Below are positions 45,331-55,638 of a stretch of 64,000 nucleotides of DNA, in pieces; the first letter of the stretch is position 1, and the number at the start of each line of letters is the position of its first letter. The stretch covers positions 1,178,001-1,242,000 of the forward strand of contig JAJGBQ010000002.1 of assembly GCA_022457065.1 (NCBI GenBank), read 5' to 3'. The position numbers were made by a program, and so were the translations under genes. Source of the stretch: Curvularia sp. ZM96. Taxonomy: Eukaryota; Ascomycota; Dothideomycetes; Pleosporales; Pleosporaceae. A model generated the notes under the pieces. It saw only the letters and a list, made by a program, of their open reading frames with translations, had not been told where the DNA came from and made no database searches.

Positions 45331-47332
45331 ATGTTTTCACACGCCGAGTTGCTCTCTCATAGCTGCTCTGATTGCGCTGATCGAAACGATTTTGTTGCTC
45401 CTGCGGAATTGGATATTGAGTTCGCTCAAGACCTTCAAGGGGACTGTCTATGGTTTAAGTTAGCATATGCCTGGCTCGGCAGGCCTTTTAAGAAGGAACT
45501 CGCAAAGTACGAAAACGGAGGTTACGCAATGTTGCAGAGAGACGGGATTGGATCTATCCTAGCCGATGGAAGAGAGGGTTCATTTGAATGGATGGTTCCC
45601 AGTCAAGGTATGTGCTCATAGGCTAAAACCGTTATGGGAAGCTCAGAGGTAATCAGATGGCTCAGAGTCCCTTTGTTCGCTAGACAAAAAGCGTCGGTTG
45701 ACTAAGTTTTCCGGAAGCACGTCGTCTGCTGCAACTTTCGCCATTCTAAAGAAGTGGATAGCTGAGTGTGAATCTAATCATGAACTTTGTCACACGAAAA
45801 ATCAAAACCGCCATCATCTCGAGGGGATTCGGTTTTTACGCATCCGCGATGACTGCGTTTTCCTCGAAGAAGGTGTGGTACCAACTCGATATGCGTGCTT
45901 GAGCCATTGCTGGGGCACCGTACCGAATCTACTCAAGACAACACAGGAAAACAAGTGTGTACACATGGATGAAGGCGTGTCGATCCTAGACCTTCCAAAG
46001 ACTTATCGAGATACCGTAGCTGTTTGCAAAGAGCTGGGTATAAATCATCTATGGATCGACAGCCTCTGTATTGTTCAGGATAGCAGCCAGGACTGGAATG
46101 AACAAGCTTCGCGCATGGCAGATGTCTACCAGAATGCATACATAACTATTGCGGCAGTGGCCGCCCGAGACTCGACCGAAGGACTATTCAACGATATTTC
46201 CCACCGCCTGACTAGTGTTCCTTTGCCCCAATATCCCTGGATACATATTCGAAGACGACCACAACTACCCTCTTCAAGGAATAAAGTCATAGATTTGAAC
46301 TCGAACGACGGTCATGCATTATACAGGCGCGGTTGGACATTTCAGGAACTTGGTTTATCGCCGCGCGTCATACACTATGGCCGCAACGACATTATCTGGC
46401 ACTGTCAATCAAGGTCAAGTCGCGAAGGTGATCCAGACGGGACGATGAATATGCCCCATCTCCTGTCATTCAACTGGACAAAAGGCTCAAAGATTCTAGT
46501 ACAAAGGTTATGGTACTCGATTGTGGAATCCTATTCATGGCGAAGTCTTACGTTCGATAAGGATAAACTACCTGCGATTGCAGCTTTTGCAGGCCAGATT
46601 CAAGCACAGGACCGCAAAAAGAGATATATTCACGGGCTGTGGGAGGATTCTCTCCGTATAGATCTTTTGTGGTCCGTATATGAGTGGAAATCCGATCAAC
46701 ATTCTCCTGGACCGTCCTCAGGACTAGAACCAAGGTCTTTGCCAACTTGGTCATGGACCTCCGTCACCTCCGCCACAGCCTCTGTAATGTGGATTGGTAT
46801 TCCCGAGTTGGATCTGTGCGAGGAATTACCGCATACAAAGATCGTGAAAGTTGCATATGAGACAAGAGGACCACCCCTTCTCGGCGATGCTATCGAAGCG
46901 CATATCGTAATTCAAGCTCCTATCTTCAAACTATGTGACATCCATCTAATTTTAGGGTCCACGGAAACAGCTCAGAACAATCACAACGAGCTTGCGTGGT
47001 ATGCACCTTGCTGGGATACTGTTTTGGATGCCACCAAATACGGAGAACAATTTACAGAAGCACTTGCTATACCACTGATTACTATAAACAGAAGAATTGT
47101 CAGCAAATTCGGTCAACGTTTCATTAATTCATTGTTGGTTGTAGAGACTAGCGAAGTTGGGAAATACAGAAGGGTAGGAGTAACTACAATCGCTCCCCAG
47201 GCAGATTTCGCGGATGTGCCTAGAAATTCGGAGAAAGAGAAGATAGAGAATGAAGTAGAAAGGGAAAAAAGTCACGAACACTTCATGCAGATCATGGGAC
47301 AGATGGAAAAGCGCACCATTACTCTCATATAG
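45331..47332 (+). CDS. HET-domain (heterokaryon incompatibility) protein (641 aa)
   Basis: Exons 45331-45607 and 45684-47332 (76-nt intron, GTATGT...CGCTAG) give 641 residues. A short Cys/His-type N-terminus (SHAELLSHSCSDCADRND) is common in this family. The HET domain at about 160-310 has its three blocks: TRYACLSHCWG, GINHLWIDSLCIVQDSSQDW and MADVYQNAYITIAAVAA. RRGWTFQELGLSPRVIHYG follows, and then LPTWSWTSV near 360. Fungal HET-domain proteins trigger regulated cell death on non-self fusion. Many copies exist per genome and most are uncharacterised. No NACHT/WD40 or other sensor domain is attached here. An in-frame ATG 32 codons upstream (45235) would add a weakly hydrophobic leader; I prefer 45331. 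Confidence 0.92.
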
Positions 47333-47529
47333 TCAGATGTTGAATGGTGGAAGATTAAAGCTTCTAGGCTGTTAGACACGCAACGTCATTAGCTCCCAAA
47401 GCGGCTTAGTTCGTCGCGTCCACCTTCAGCTGCCTCTGAGTTCTTCTTCTTCTGACCCACATAGAGATGCAGCGATCTAGTTACTGACTTTGATTAATAT
47501 ATACCCTTCATCTCGTAGTCTCATTGAGA

Positions 47530-48702
47530 ATGGCACGTCCTAAGCGCAAAGCCGCTGATACTGTATCCACCGCTCCCAGGCGGTCTAAGAGGCATGCCAC
47601 GACCAGCAGAACTCACCAAGAACCTGCGGCCAAAAGGAGAAAGACCCCAAAACGTGCTTGCAAGCAAACTGTCAAAAAAGAGGTCAAACAGTCTGCTGCC
47701 AGTGTACCCGGAAAGAGAAAGGACGAGCCAAAGGCCGTAGATCTTTCACCTTACGCACACCCTGCTGCTACATTCAAACCTCCCAACAACCCTCGAGCGA
47801 CATTCGAAGGACTCCCCGCTGAGCTACGTGTAATGATCTATGAGCTTGCATCCCAATCAACCATGATCCACGTGCACATGCACTTGCGAAACCACAAACC
47901 AATTTCTGATGTCAGTGACTTCGCCGACGGAACTATAAAATTCTCCTGGACGCCGTGCCGGGGAACGAATCCTAAAAGCCCGCTTCTCTGTGCAAATCCA
48001 AAGTGGTCAGGCATGTGCAAGGAAGAAGACCGCTGTACACATAAGTTAACGGCGCCCCCTGAGCCTCAAGGCTTCTGGGCGCTGATAGTATGTAGCAAGG
48101 CCATCCGTCGCGAAGCCAAAGCGCCCTGTCTCCGCAACACTGTCATGTCTATTGGTCCCTGTGAGCTTGGACTCTGGTTCTATCATCTCTCCATACATGC
48201 ACCCAGCCACATCCAACAAATCCGCCGTATCACGATAGCTGGTCCGGACAAATTCTCGCTCAACAAATTTGCAATGAGCACACTACAAAAAGGCTTTCCT
48301 AACCTTGTAGCCGTTGGATATCAATGCCAAAGTCCATTCCGGGGCTGGACAAAGCAGTGGCGCAACGGACAATGGACTATTCCAAACCACGCATGGAGGG
48401 ACTGGCCAAGCCTGTTTTTGGTTACTTACTTTGATCCTTCTGTAGACTTTGCGTTAGAGGCGATGGTGTGGCGCCACCCTAAGAATCTTCCACCGTCTGA
48501 ATCAGAAAGGCCAGAACATATGACTGCGATTCGGGTGTTCGGTCAGGGAACAAAAGACGTACATGATATTGAAACGCTGAGAGAAATGGACCTTACGTGG
48601 CAAACAGAAACTGTAGACTGTAGTCCGTTGCCTGAGCCAAAGAGGAATGCCATGTGGAGAACTTGGTGGCGTGGGAAAGATGCAATAGACTTTTCTTTGT
48701 AG
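47530..48702 (+). CDS. F-box-like (2EXR-type) protein with basic N-terminus (390 aa)
   Basis: A single exon from ATG 47530 (TATATA-rich sequence about 30 bp before). Residues 1-80 are strongly basic (MARPKRKAAD, RRSKRH, KRRKTPKRACK), giving bipartite nuclear signals. Residues about 95-115 are the F-box-like start seen in the fungal 2EXR group (FEGLPAELRVMIYELAS). The rest is the usual undetermined fold, with WALIVCSKAIRREAKAP and IQQIRRITIAG, that these large, expanded fungal families share. It probably acts in protein-protein recognition in the nucleus. Substrate and partner are unknown. Confidence 0.76.
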   Translation: MARPKRKAADTVSTAPRRSKRHATTSRTHQEPAAKRRKTPKRACKQTVKKEVKQSAASVPGKRKDEPKAVDLSPYAHPAATFKPPNNPRATFEGLPAELRVMIYELASQSTMIHVHMHLRNHKPISDVSDFADGTIKFSWTPCRGTNPKSPLLCANPKWSGMCKEEDRCTHKLTAPPEPQGFWALIVCSKAIRREAKAPCLRNTVMSIGPCELGLWFYHLSIHAPSHIQQIRRITIAGPDKFSLNKFAMSTLQKGFPNLVAVGYQCQSPFRGWTKQWRNGQWTIPNHAWRDWPSLFLVTYFDPSVDFALEAMVWRHPKNLPPSESERPEHMTAIRVFGQGTKDVHDIETLREMDLTWQTETVDCSPLPEPKRNAMWRTWWRGKDAIDFSL

Positions 48703-48992
48703 CAAAAGCAGCCAGGCATTGACTGAGTGTAAACAGGGAATTTCTAAGGGTAGGCGCGGGTACGTGTTTACAACACGTTGAGAATCTCACTGGTACGTAG
48801 TTCACTTCGGAAAAGTTGGCGAACATGAATTGGGCTCTTGAAGAAAGAGGATATCACAACCGTCTATGCAGCAAGTAATGTAGCCACCCACCAACATGCT
48901 AGATTACATCAAACCTTCCATCACATCATCATACCATAAGTGCATACTGACCCTGCAATCATACTGCAGAAGCCGATACTACATTTGTGAAT

Positions 48993-51900
48993 TTAAAAGG
49001 TGCCGACAACCTTCTTGACTGTCCTCCGCATGCCCTCGCCCGCAATTTGCACTGCGCCCTCTAGTTCTGCACTTCGTAGCACCTCAAGGAACTCCTGGTT
49101 TTCTACCTGTTCGCTCGCACCCTCTCGGACGTTCTTCATGAGATCGCTGAGCCGTACGCTCTGGCCAGCAGAGCCAAGCTCGTCGAGCGAAGCCATGACC
49201 GCACGCTTCAGGTCCTCCTTTCTGCGCCGGTCGCTGGTAGAAGTGCCTTCGGTGAGGAGCGACATATCAATCAATCCCGTGCGTGCATCAGTGGCTGCTT
49301 GCTTGAGCGCCGACTTGATGAGACGGACGGCTTCGTGGACGTCATCCGCCGTGACCTCCTCAGATAGACGCATCTTGGCGTGGGCTTCTGAAAGACGAAT
49401 CATCGACTCGAGCTGACGGGTGGTTGCTGTAATTCTGCGTTCTTGCGAGCGGACATCTGCACCAAGTGCGCGCATAGCAACGTACGCATCTACGAGTGCT
49501 TTGGATGCAGGCTCAGTAATCTTTGGGTGGATATTGGTGCGCGCATAAGAGATATAGGCAGTCAAAAACTCGATAGGCAGTACTTCATTCTTGGCAGCAT
49601 TCTCGGGTGTATCTTCAAGATACATACCGACCAAGTGGCGGGCCATGCGGCGGTCATTTTGCTCATCGATGCGGTCCAAAACGAGGTAGACGAGATCGAA
49701 ACGTGAGAGCAAGGTAGGTGGAAGATCGATGTTCTGTGGGACTGGGAGGTTGACGTTGTACTTTGAGCCAATGGGATTGGCAGACGCCAGAATCGAAGTA
49801 CGCGCGTTGAGGGTTGTGATAATGCCGGCTTTGGCAATAGAGACAGTCTGCTGCTCCATAACTTCGTGCAGGACGGATCGTGTAGCTTCTGACATCTTGT
49901 CGAACTCATCGATACAGCAAACACCACCGTCAGAGAGTACGAGAGCTCCAGATTCGAGCACCAGCTGTCGAGTCTCGGGGTCACGGGTGACGTATGCGGT
50001 CAAACCAACAGCGGAAGACCCCTTTCCGGATGTGTATACACCGCGCGGTGCAATTCGGTGTACATATTGCAGAATCTGCGACTTGGCTGTGGATGGATCA
50101 CCACAAAGCAGAACGTTAATGTCGCCACGATACTTCGGGCTACCGCCCTTCTCGAACTGCTTGTTGGTACCACCAAATAGCTGAAGCAAGATACCTTTCT
50201 TGACATCCTCCATCTCGTAGATACTAGGGGCAAGCGACCGAGAAAGGAGCTCGTAGACGTCGGGACGAGCACCAGTGGCTTTAATCTTCTCTTCCTCCTC
50301 CTCGGAGACTTTGCGTGTTTCTTCTAGATCACCGGCGGCATGTTCTGCAAGCTCTTCCTCAATGGTCGATACATCAATGCCCAGGCGCTTCTTATCGACC
50401 TTTTGTATATGCAGCGCATCGACATAGGTCTTGAAGATGTTCTTGACCGATCGTTGTCGCGGGTTAATACGGACCTGGTTGCATTTGAAGATACCAGTAA
50501 TCTCCACACGGTCACCGGCTTTACAGACATCGACAAGCTCATCGTACGCGCACAGAGAAACCGAGTGAGGAGTTTGACCGTCTGGCATGTCGTCGGGAGT
50601 CTCTTGTAGCTTGATGACCTGCTTGTTTGCAAATCCAGAGCGGTTATGCACAATCTGCATCGAGTTGGGCGACTCGCACACGGCACGCGGGCATTTAGTG
50701 GGCTCGGTGATCTTACCGCGGTCAATATCCACCCTGACCGTATGGTTACACACGGAGCAGCGGAAAAAGGCTAGTGATGTTAGCGAAAACCGATAAGGTA
50801 TTGATTGATCAACTTACCATCTTTCATATCAGGAATGATCGGAGTAGTCCTGATGACCAGGCCTTTCACACTGACAAGCTTATCCATGTCACCAGGATTC
50901 AGTTCACGTAGATTAATCGTCTTGTCCAACCCAAATGGCCTGACATTGTAAGTCTTTTGGTCGACTTCAGCGACCAGATTGGGTATCTCTGGGAATGGAG
51001 CAGGAGACGGAGCACCAGGTGTAGGTGCATCGGAGCTTATCATTGGTGGTAGAGAACTAGCATCACGAGCTCTAGATTGAGCACCGCGCTGCTGCGAAAG
51101 CTGAGTTCGCATTTCTGCCATCCGCTTTTCGGCAAGTTCTAACATAGTGTCCTTGATAGCAACATCCATGATAGGAATAATTTCGTTGGGATACGCTTGT
51201 AACTGGTGCCAAAGTTTCCTTGTGGGTGGGTAGGCCTTCAGGTTGCGGGCGTCCAAGTTCAACGGCGTGACGCCGAGCTCGAGCATCATCTTCATGAGAT
51301 CGACGTACTCCCTAGCCATGCCTGGGTGGTTGGGTGGGAGATTCATGCCTTCCTCTAGTTCGCCGTCCTGGATCATACGATATTTCTTTTGGAAGTTCAT
51401 CAGGAAGTCCCTCATTGCATGGCGAGCATCCACAAGAGACACATTCGTTCCCCAAATGACTCGGGAAGAGCTTCCGCCTAGCACGTCGGCGTCTGAAGTA
51501 TCCGGGTTGATATTGGAGAAGGTTGCTGCATCGGAGGCATCTTGGACAGGCATGCCATTCTCGTCTACAAACAATCTGCGACGGCGGTTGGTAGAGCTGG
51601 TGCCAAAGACATCAGAATGAATATCGTTGCGTCGACTACGGGCCGCAGACTCAGAGCCACGGACGAAGAGGGCGCTGCTACTGCTGCCAGGAATATTGCT
51701 CTGTCCATTGCGGGCTCGGCCAGGGCTGGAGCTCGAGGCGTAGTGAATTGGCGACGAATCTGACCATGTTAGCCATGGTCATTCATTGACCAGCATTTTC
51801 ATTCCATACCTCCAATATTCATGGCAGAGGCCTTTGGTGTTGCACCACCATCACTCTCATCAGCGCCATTTGCGACTCCTGAGCCCGAAGGGTTTGCAGG

Positions 51901-52122
51901 CGAGGAGCGGAAGAAGAGAGGCGATTGTGTAGAAGTCGTCTGGAATCGCGCATTCCTCGGGGTTGCTTGCAGTCCACGCTGTGAAGCCTCGGACTGGAGT
52001 TGTTCGTCTGGACCTTCTGGTGCTGGACTCGATTGCATCTGAGAATTTTGGCCACGGGCACTTCTTCGCGGGGTGGCCGAAGCCGACGTGCGCTGGGAGC
52101 GACGCTGCGGTGGCGAGGACAT
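48993..52122 (-). CDS. mcm4: DNA replication licensing factor MCM4 (1010 aa)
   Basis: Exons 52122-51810, 51759-50818 and 50770-48993 splice in frame to 1010 residues, the normal MCM4 length. The N-terminal about 170 residues are Ser/Pro/Arg-rich (SSPPQRRSQRTSASATPRRS), a CDK/DDK-phosphorylated tail. Then come the OB/zinc region (CSVCNHTVRVD with the second CPRAVC pair, rebuilt by the last splice), Walker A GDPSTAKSQ, Walker B CIDEFDKM, sensor 1 SANP, the arginine finger LSRFDL, and a winged-helix C-terminus ending VKKVVGTF. MCM4 is one of six subunits of the MCM2-7 replicative helicase loaded at origins in G1. Two MluI cell-cycle boxes lie about 95 bp upstream. Confidence 0.98.
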
Positions 52123-52560
52123 TGTTGGGGCGCTCTATGCGGCAGCCAGGGTGAATGTGTTGATGTACAGAGGGGTTGCCGGGGAAGGTGGGTTTATCGC
52201 GCCTGCTCCTGTGGACGCGTGGGACGCGTTCTGATCTAGTCCACAAAGGGACGGTTAAGTGGTCTTGGCATTGTACTTGTCTATTCAGCTGCACAGAATT
52301 GATAGACTCTGTGAGAAATTTTAGGTTCATGAAAGGATGTAACGCCTGATTTGCTACATTTCTGCAACATACATGCTGTTTTGGTGTTGATATATAGAAA
52401 CCAGCCTGTAGAACAGGCCAGTGGGGCAGTTTAGCCCCGCCATCAAACGAACCCTTCCCGTAGGCAACAACAAAAGCCAGCGCTCTTGACATACATAAGC
52501 CGAATCTCTTCTTCAATTGATACTAACCTTGCTTGAATCTCTTCACACAAAACATCTACC
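52123..52560. other. divergent promoter region, mcm4 / tubulin cofactor A
   Basis: 438 bp between the two divergent starts. It contains the paired ACGCGT boxes at 52215-52229 near mcm4. No other gene is seen. Confidence 0.5.
52215..52229. promoter_or_regulatory. paired MluI cell-cycle boxes (ACGCGT x2)
   Basis: Two exact ACGCGT palindromes at 52215-52220 and 52224-52229, separated by GGG, lie 93-107 bp upstream of the mcm4 ATG. ACGCGT is the binding core of the MBF (Mbp1/Swi6-type) factor that drives replication genes at G1/S in yeasts. Their tandem position next to a replication gene is unlikely to be chance. Confidence 0.62.
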
Positions 52561-53032
52561 ATGGCCCCTCCATCCAAGCTCGCTATAGCAACCGGCGTCG
52601 TGACCCGCCTGGTGAAGGAGGAAGCAAGCTACCACAAAGAAATCGAACAGCAAGAAGCACGCGTCAAGAAGGCCGAAGCCAATCAACATGAACACAATGG
52701 CGAATATACGCTCAAGCAAGAGGTAGACGGCATCTCCGCTCCCAGTCTCTCACCAATACCAGATAATCAGACACTAACCCCAATGCAGCGCCAAGCCCTC
52801 CAGGAGACAAAGAACGTACTCCCAGGTATGAAGATTAAGATTGAGCAGGCGCTTGAGAAGCTGGAGGAAGAGCTCGTAAGTTGGGCAATTCGTCGAATGC
52901 ATGAGAGACATCTTCCTTATCAGGTTTTAGGAGAACAACAAGGATGCTGGTGGCGAGGCTTCAACCGAGGAGGTCACCAAAGCAAAGGAGGCTATCGCGA
53001 AAGGAAAGGCTGCCCTGGTCGAGACTTCTTAA
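52561..53032 (+). CDS. TBCA: tubulin-specific chaperone A (TBCA, 116 aa)
   Basis: Exons 52561-52722, 52789-52875 and 52931-53032 splice in frame to 116 residues. Family features are the N-terminal LAIATGVVTRLVKEEASYHK, the helical EIEQQEARVKKAEANQ, and after splicing ERQALQETKNVLPGMKIKIE. QALEKLEEEL and an Ala/Lys-rich tail (TKAKEAIAKGKAALVETS) complete it. TBCA forms a three-helix bundle that captures beta-tubulin released from the CCT chaperonin on the way to alpha/beta heterodimers. It is cytosolic. It is divergent from mcm4. Confidence 0.94.
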
Positions 53033-53148
53033 ATTCGTGCTCATCATGCGGCTACATCTTCCAGATCCCCTACAAAAGATGAAGACATAATTGATACCCT
53101 AAACACCACGCTATGCAAGTAAATCAACAGAGGATATTCCACATATGA

Positions 53149-54238
53149 TCACGATTCATCCATCTTGTTTGACGGTCGATCCCCATCATCCTCCCCGTCT
53201 TCCAAGTCTTCACCCTCCTCTAACTCATCAGAATCATCTCCGTTGGGATCGCCCGAGTTCGCTCCCAAGTCTGCCATGTCAATGTCCTCTGCAGCACCAG
53301 ATCTGGCAGAGGGTGCGACACTAACGTCTCGCGACAGAGGCTTCAGTCGGTCTTGTGGCTGCACTCGCAGCGACGACCCTTCTCCGCCCTGGCTGGGGTG
53401 TGCGGGCGTCATACCACCGTCAGGCCGTGGCGTACCGACATGACTGGCATCTCCTCTAGATCCATCACCCTCGCCATCCTCATCACCATCCTTCATCATA
53501 CCCTCCTTACGCTCAGCCTCTTCCTTTTCGTCCTTAATCATGCGCAGCATTCCTCGTGCCTCCTCTTCGATGCGTCCAAATTGTGTGCGCCGCTCGCTCC
53601 AGGTATCCTTTGCTGACTGCACTTCGTGCTCGAGCTCCCGTATCTCTTGGTCCAGCTTTATGTGCGCATGTGCTTGCTCGTCACGCGGCTTCAGCATCTT
53701 GGAGCTTGTGATTTTTTCGGTCAGCTCGTCATAGGTCTTGCGCACAGCTAGTGTTTCTTTGGCTTCAACCAGCCGAACGCGAAGATTCTCAATGGTCTTG
53801 CGGACATGCTCCTGCTTTGCCTCAATAGCTGTCTTTTCTACGGCATATCGCTCGCGCTCTGTATGGTTGCTGTTTGTCGTGAACTCGGCGCGCAGGATTG
53901 CAAAGTCAAGTAGCGAAAGTTCGTTCATGATATCCTTGCGCCATATTTCTATATTGTGCGCTTGCTGTTCACGCTCGACGTTGAGCGCGGCCGCTTCCTC
54001 TTCGGCGGCCGTAGCATCTGGCGGCGGAGAGGGGAGTTGTTTTGGGCGCGCGTCATCAAAGAAGCCAGGCTTGAGCAGGCGACCGGCGGCGTTCGTATAT
54101 GGGCGAGCTTCGACTGCTAAAAGGCGCGACACGTTATGGAGGGCATCTGCTCAAGTCAGCCAGTCTCAGTCAAAGTAGGTGAGAGATAATCCTACCTTCG
54201 TCCGCTTGCGACAACAATCCCCAGTCTGTGGAAGCCAT
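53149..54238 (-). CDS. THOC7: THO complex subunit 7 (THOC7/Mft1-like, 346 aa)
   Basis: Exons 54238-54196 and 54146-53149 (49-nt intron) give 346 residues. The N-terminus (MASTDWGLLSQADEDALHNV), RLLKPGFFD, and the coiled-coil region from about 50 to 210 (IWRKDIMNELSLLDFAILRA, ENLRVRLVEAKETLAVRKTY, KLDQEIRELEHEVQSAKDTW) match the Tho7/Mft1 family. The last 100 residues are acidic and disordered, with DSDELEEGEDLEDGEDDGD. THO couples transcription with mRNP packaging and export (TREX) in the nucleus. The only odd feature is the long acidic tail, common in filamentous fungi. The next gene, divergent, is the Pol II elongation factor Elongin A. Confidence 0.88.
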
Positions 54239-54729
54239 GGTTTCAGTACAGCAGCGCGAATATGCGGAAGTTGGCGTCGCTGTTTAGCTGTTGCGGCTTT
54301 CAATGTCGCGATGTCGCAGTTGAACAATGGATCGCAGCGTTTGGCAGGGGTCTGGACTAGCGCCGGGGCTCATCCGACGTCAGACACGCGCCTTCGACGC
54401 TCTTTCATTGCACTTGGTTTACACTCTTCCATTATCCGCCTTTTGTCGTTTAAGCACTATCCCGAAAGCAGCACCATTCTTGAAGGCTGAACTGCCAAAA
54501 TGCTACCTTGAATGTTGTGGGGTGCTCAGCCCCATCCTATGGTTACGCTGCCTGCGTACCACTTGTCCATCGTTTACTTATCTACAACTACGAGTCGCCT
54601 TTCCCGCAATCTCTCTCGGGTCGATACATAAGCCACAGCGAACCGTACCGCATCTTCAGTTCTGATCGCTAGGCATCGTGCCCTACATTCCAACGCTTTT
54701 GGAGTACACCCTCCGCAACATCCTCCACG
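54239..54729. other. divergent promoter region, THOC7 / Elongin A
   Basis: 491 bp between divergent starts of two transcription-linked genes. No coding-like frame is seen. Confidence 0.5.
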
Positions 54730-55638
54730 ATGCCGGCTCTCAGTCTCTTTGAACTGGCCCGCCAGCGGCTTATTAAAAACATCGACATGCTTCGCGACGT
54801 CGGCGATCTGCCCTACTCCTTCCTCCAGCCCGTTCTTCGATTCGTACAAAGCCCGGAGCAGCTTTCAGAGCTCGAGTCCAACTGCCCTCAACTACTCGGC
54901 GAGACGGGCGAAATATGGCTGCGCTTCATAAAGCGAGATATACCGGACTGGGAAAAGAAGCCCCATGAGCCGCGCGATCCCCGAAATTGGAGTAAAGTCT
55001 ACCGCAAACTCAAGAAGGAAGCGGAGCAAGAGAAACAAGCGGATGAAGAGGCCCTCAAACAGCGAATGAGGGCCTTGCAGAACGATCGCGCCCAAAATAA
55101 GACCCTTATTGTTGACAGTAAGCTTGGATATGGTGCTGGAAGCAGTCGGATGTTTACTGGCCGAACAACAACAAGTTGGGGCCAGCCCTCTGGTGCGCCA
55201 GCAAAGACAGGCAAAGCTGCGTTCGACAAACTCAAACGAGGCATGTTTGACCATGGCCGCGAGCGTCCAAAAGCGAGTCAAATACCAGCACATATTCTCG
55301 CTCAAAGGAAAAGCGCCGTTCGACAGGCACCAGCGCGCATGATCCGCATGGCGGAGAGCGAGGCTCCTCGAAGCATGGTCTTGTCCAAGCAGGCCTCTAC
55401 ATCAATGAACAACAGATCGGAGCCTTCAAGGTCTGTGCCTTCTACTACCAACCGCCCCAATATCACACAGCGACCAGCACCCCAAAAGCCCAATCCGCCC
55501 CCAGCACGAACGTCACTGCCGACGGGGCAGCAGTTTAATGTGCCGAAACCAAGGCCGATAAGCGGCGGCGTAGCACCTGCACCTAAACGGAAGAGAGAGG
55601 AATACAGCATGTTCCAGCCAAAGAAGAAGAGGGTGTAA
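54730..55638 (+). CDS. Elongin A (RNA polymerase II transcription factor SIII subunit A, 302 aa)
   Basis: A single exon. Residues 1-110 are the Elongin-A core: SLFELARQRLIKNIDMLRDV, GDLPYSFLQPVLRFVQSPEQ, LSELESNCPQL (BC-box region), and WLRFIKRDIPDWEKKPHEPR, followed by NWSKVYRKLKKEAEQEKQ, a helical segment. The remaining 190 residues are Arg/Pro/Ser-rich and disordered, with KRKREEYSMFQPKKKRV at the end serving as a nuclear signal. Elongin A stimulates Pol II elongation and, with Elongin C and a cullin, can ubiquitylate stalled Pol II. The fungal form lacks the metazoan TFIIS-like N-domain, as expected for Ela1-type proteins. Confidence 0.9.
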   Translation: MPALSLFELARQRLIKNIDMLRDVGDLPYSFLQPVLRFVQSPEQLSELESNCPQLLGETGEIWLRFIKRDIPDWEKKPHEPRDPRNWSKVYRKLKKEAEQEKQADEEALKQRMRALQNDRAQNKTLIVDSKLGYGAGSSRMFTGRTTTSWGQPSGAPAKTGKAAFDKLKRGMFDHGRERPKASQIPAHILAQRKSAVRQAPARMIRMAESEAPRSMVLSKQASTSMNNRSEPSRSVPSTTNRPNITQRPAPQKPNPPPARTSLPTGQQFNVPKPRPISGGVAPAPKRKREEYSMFQPKKKRV

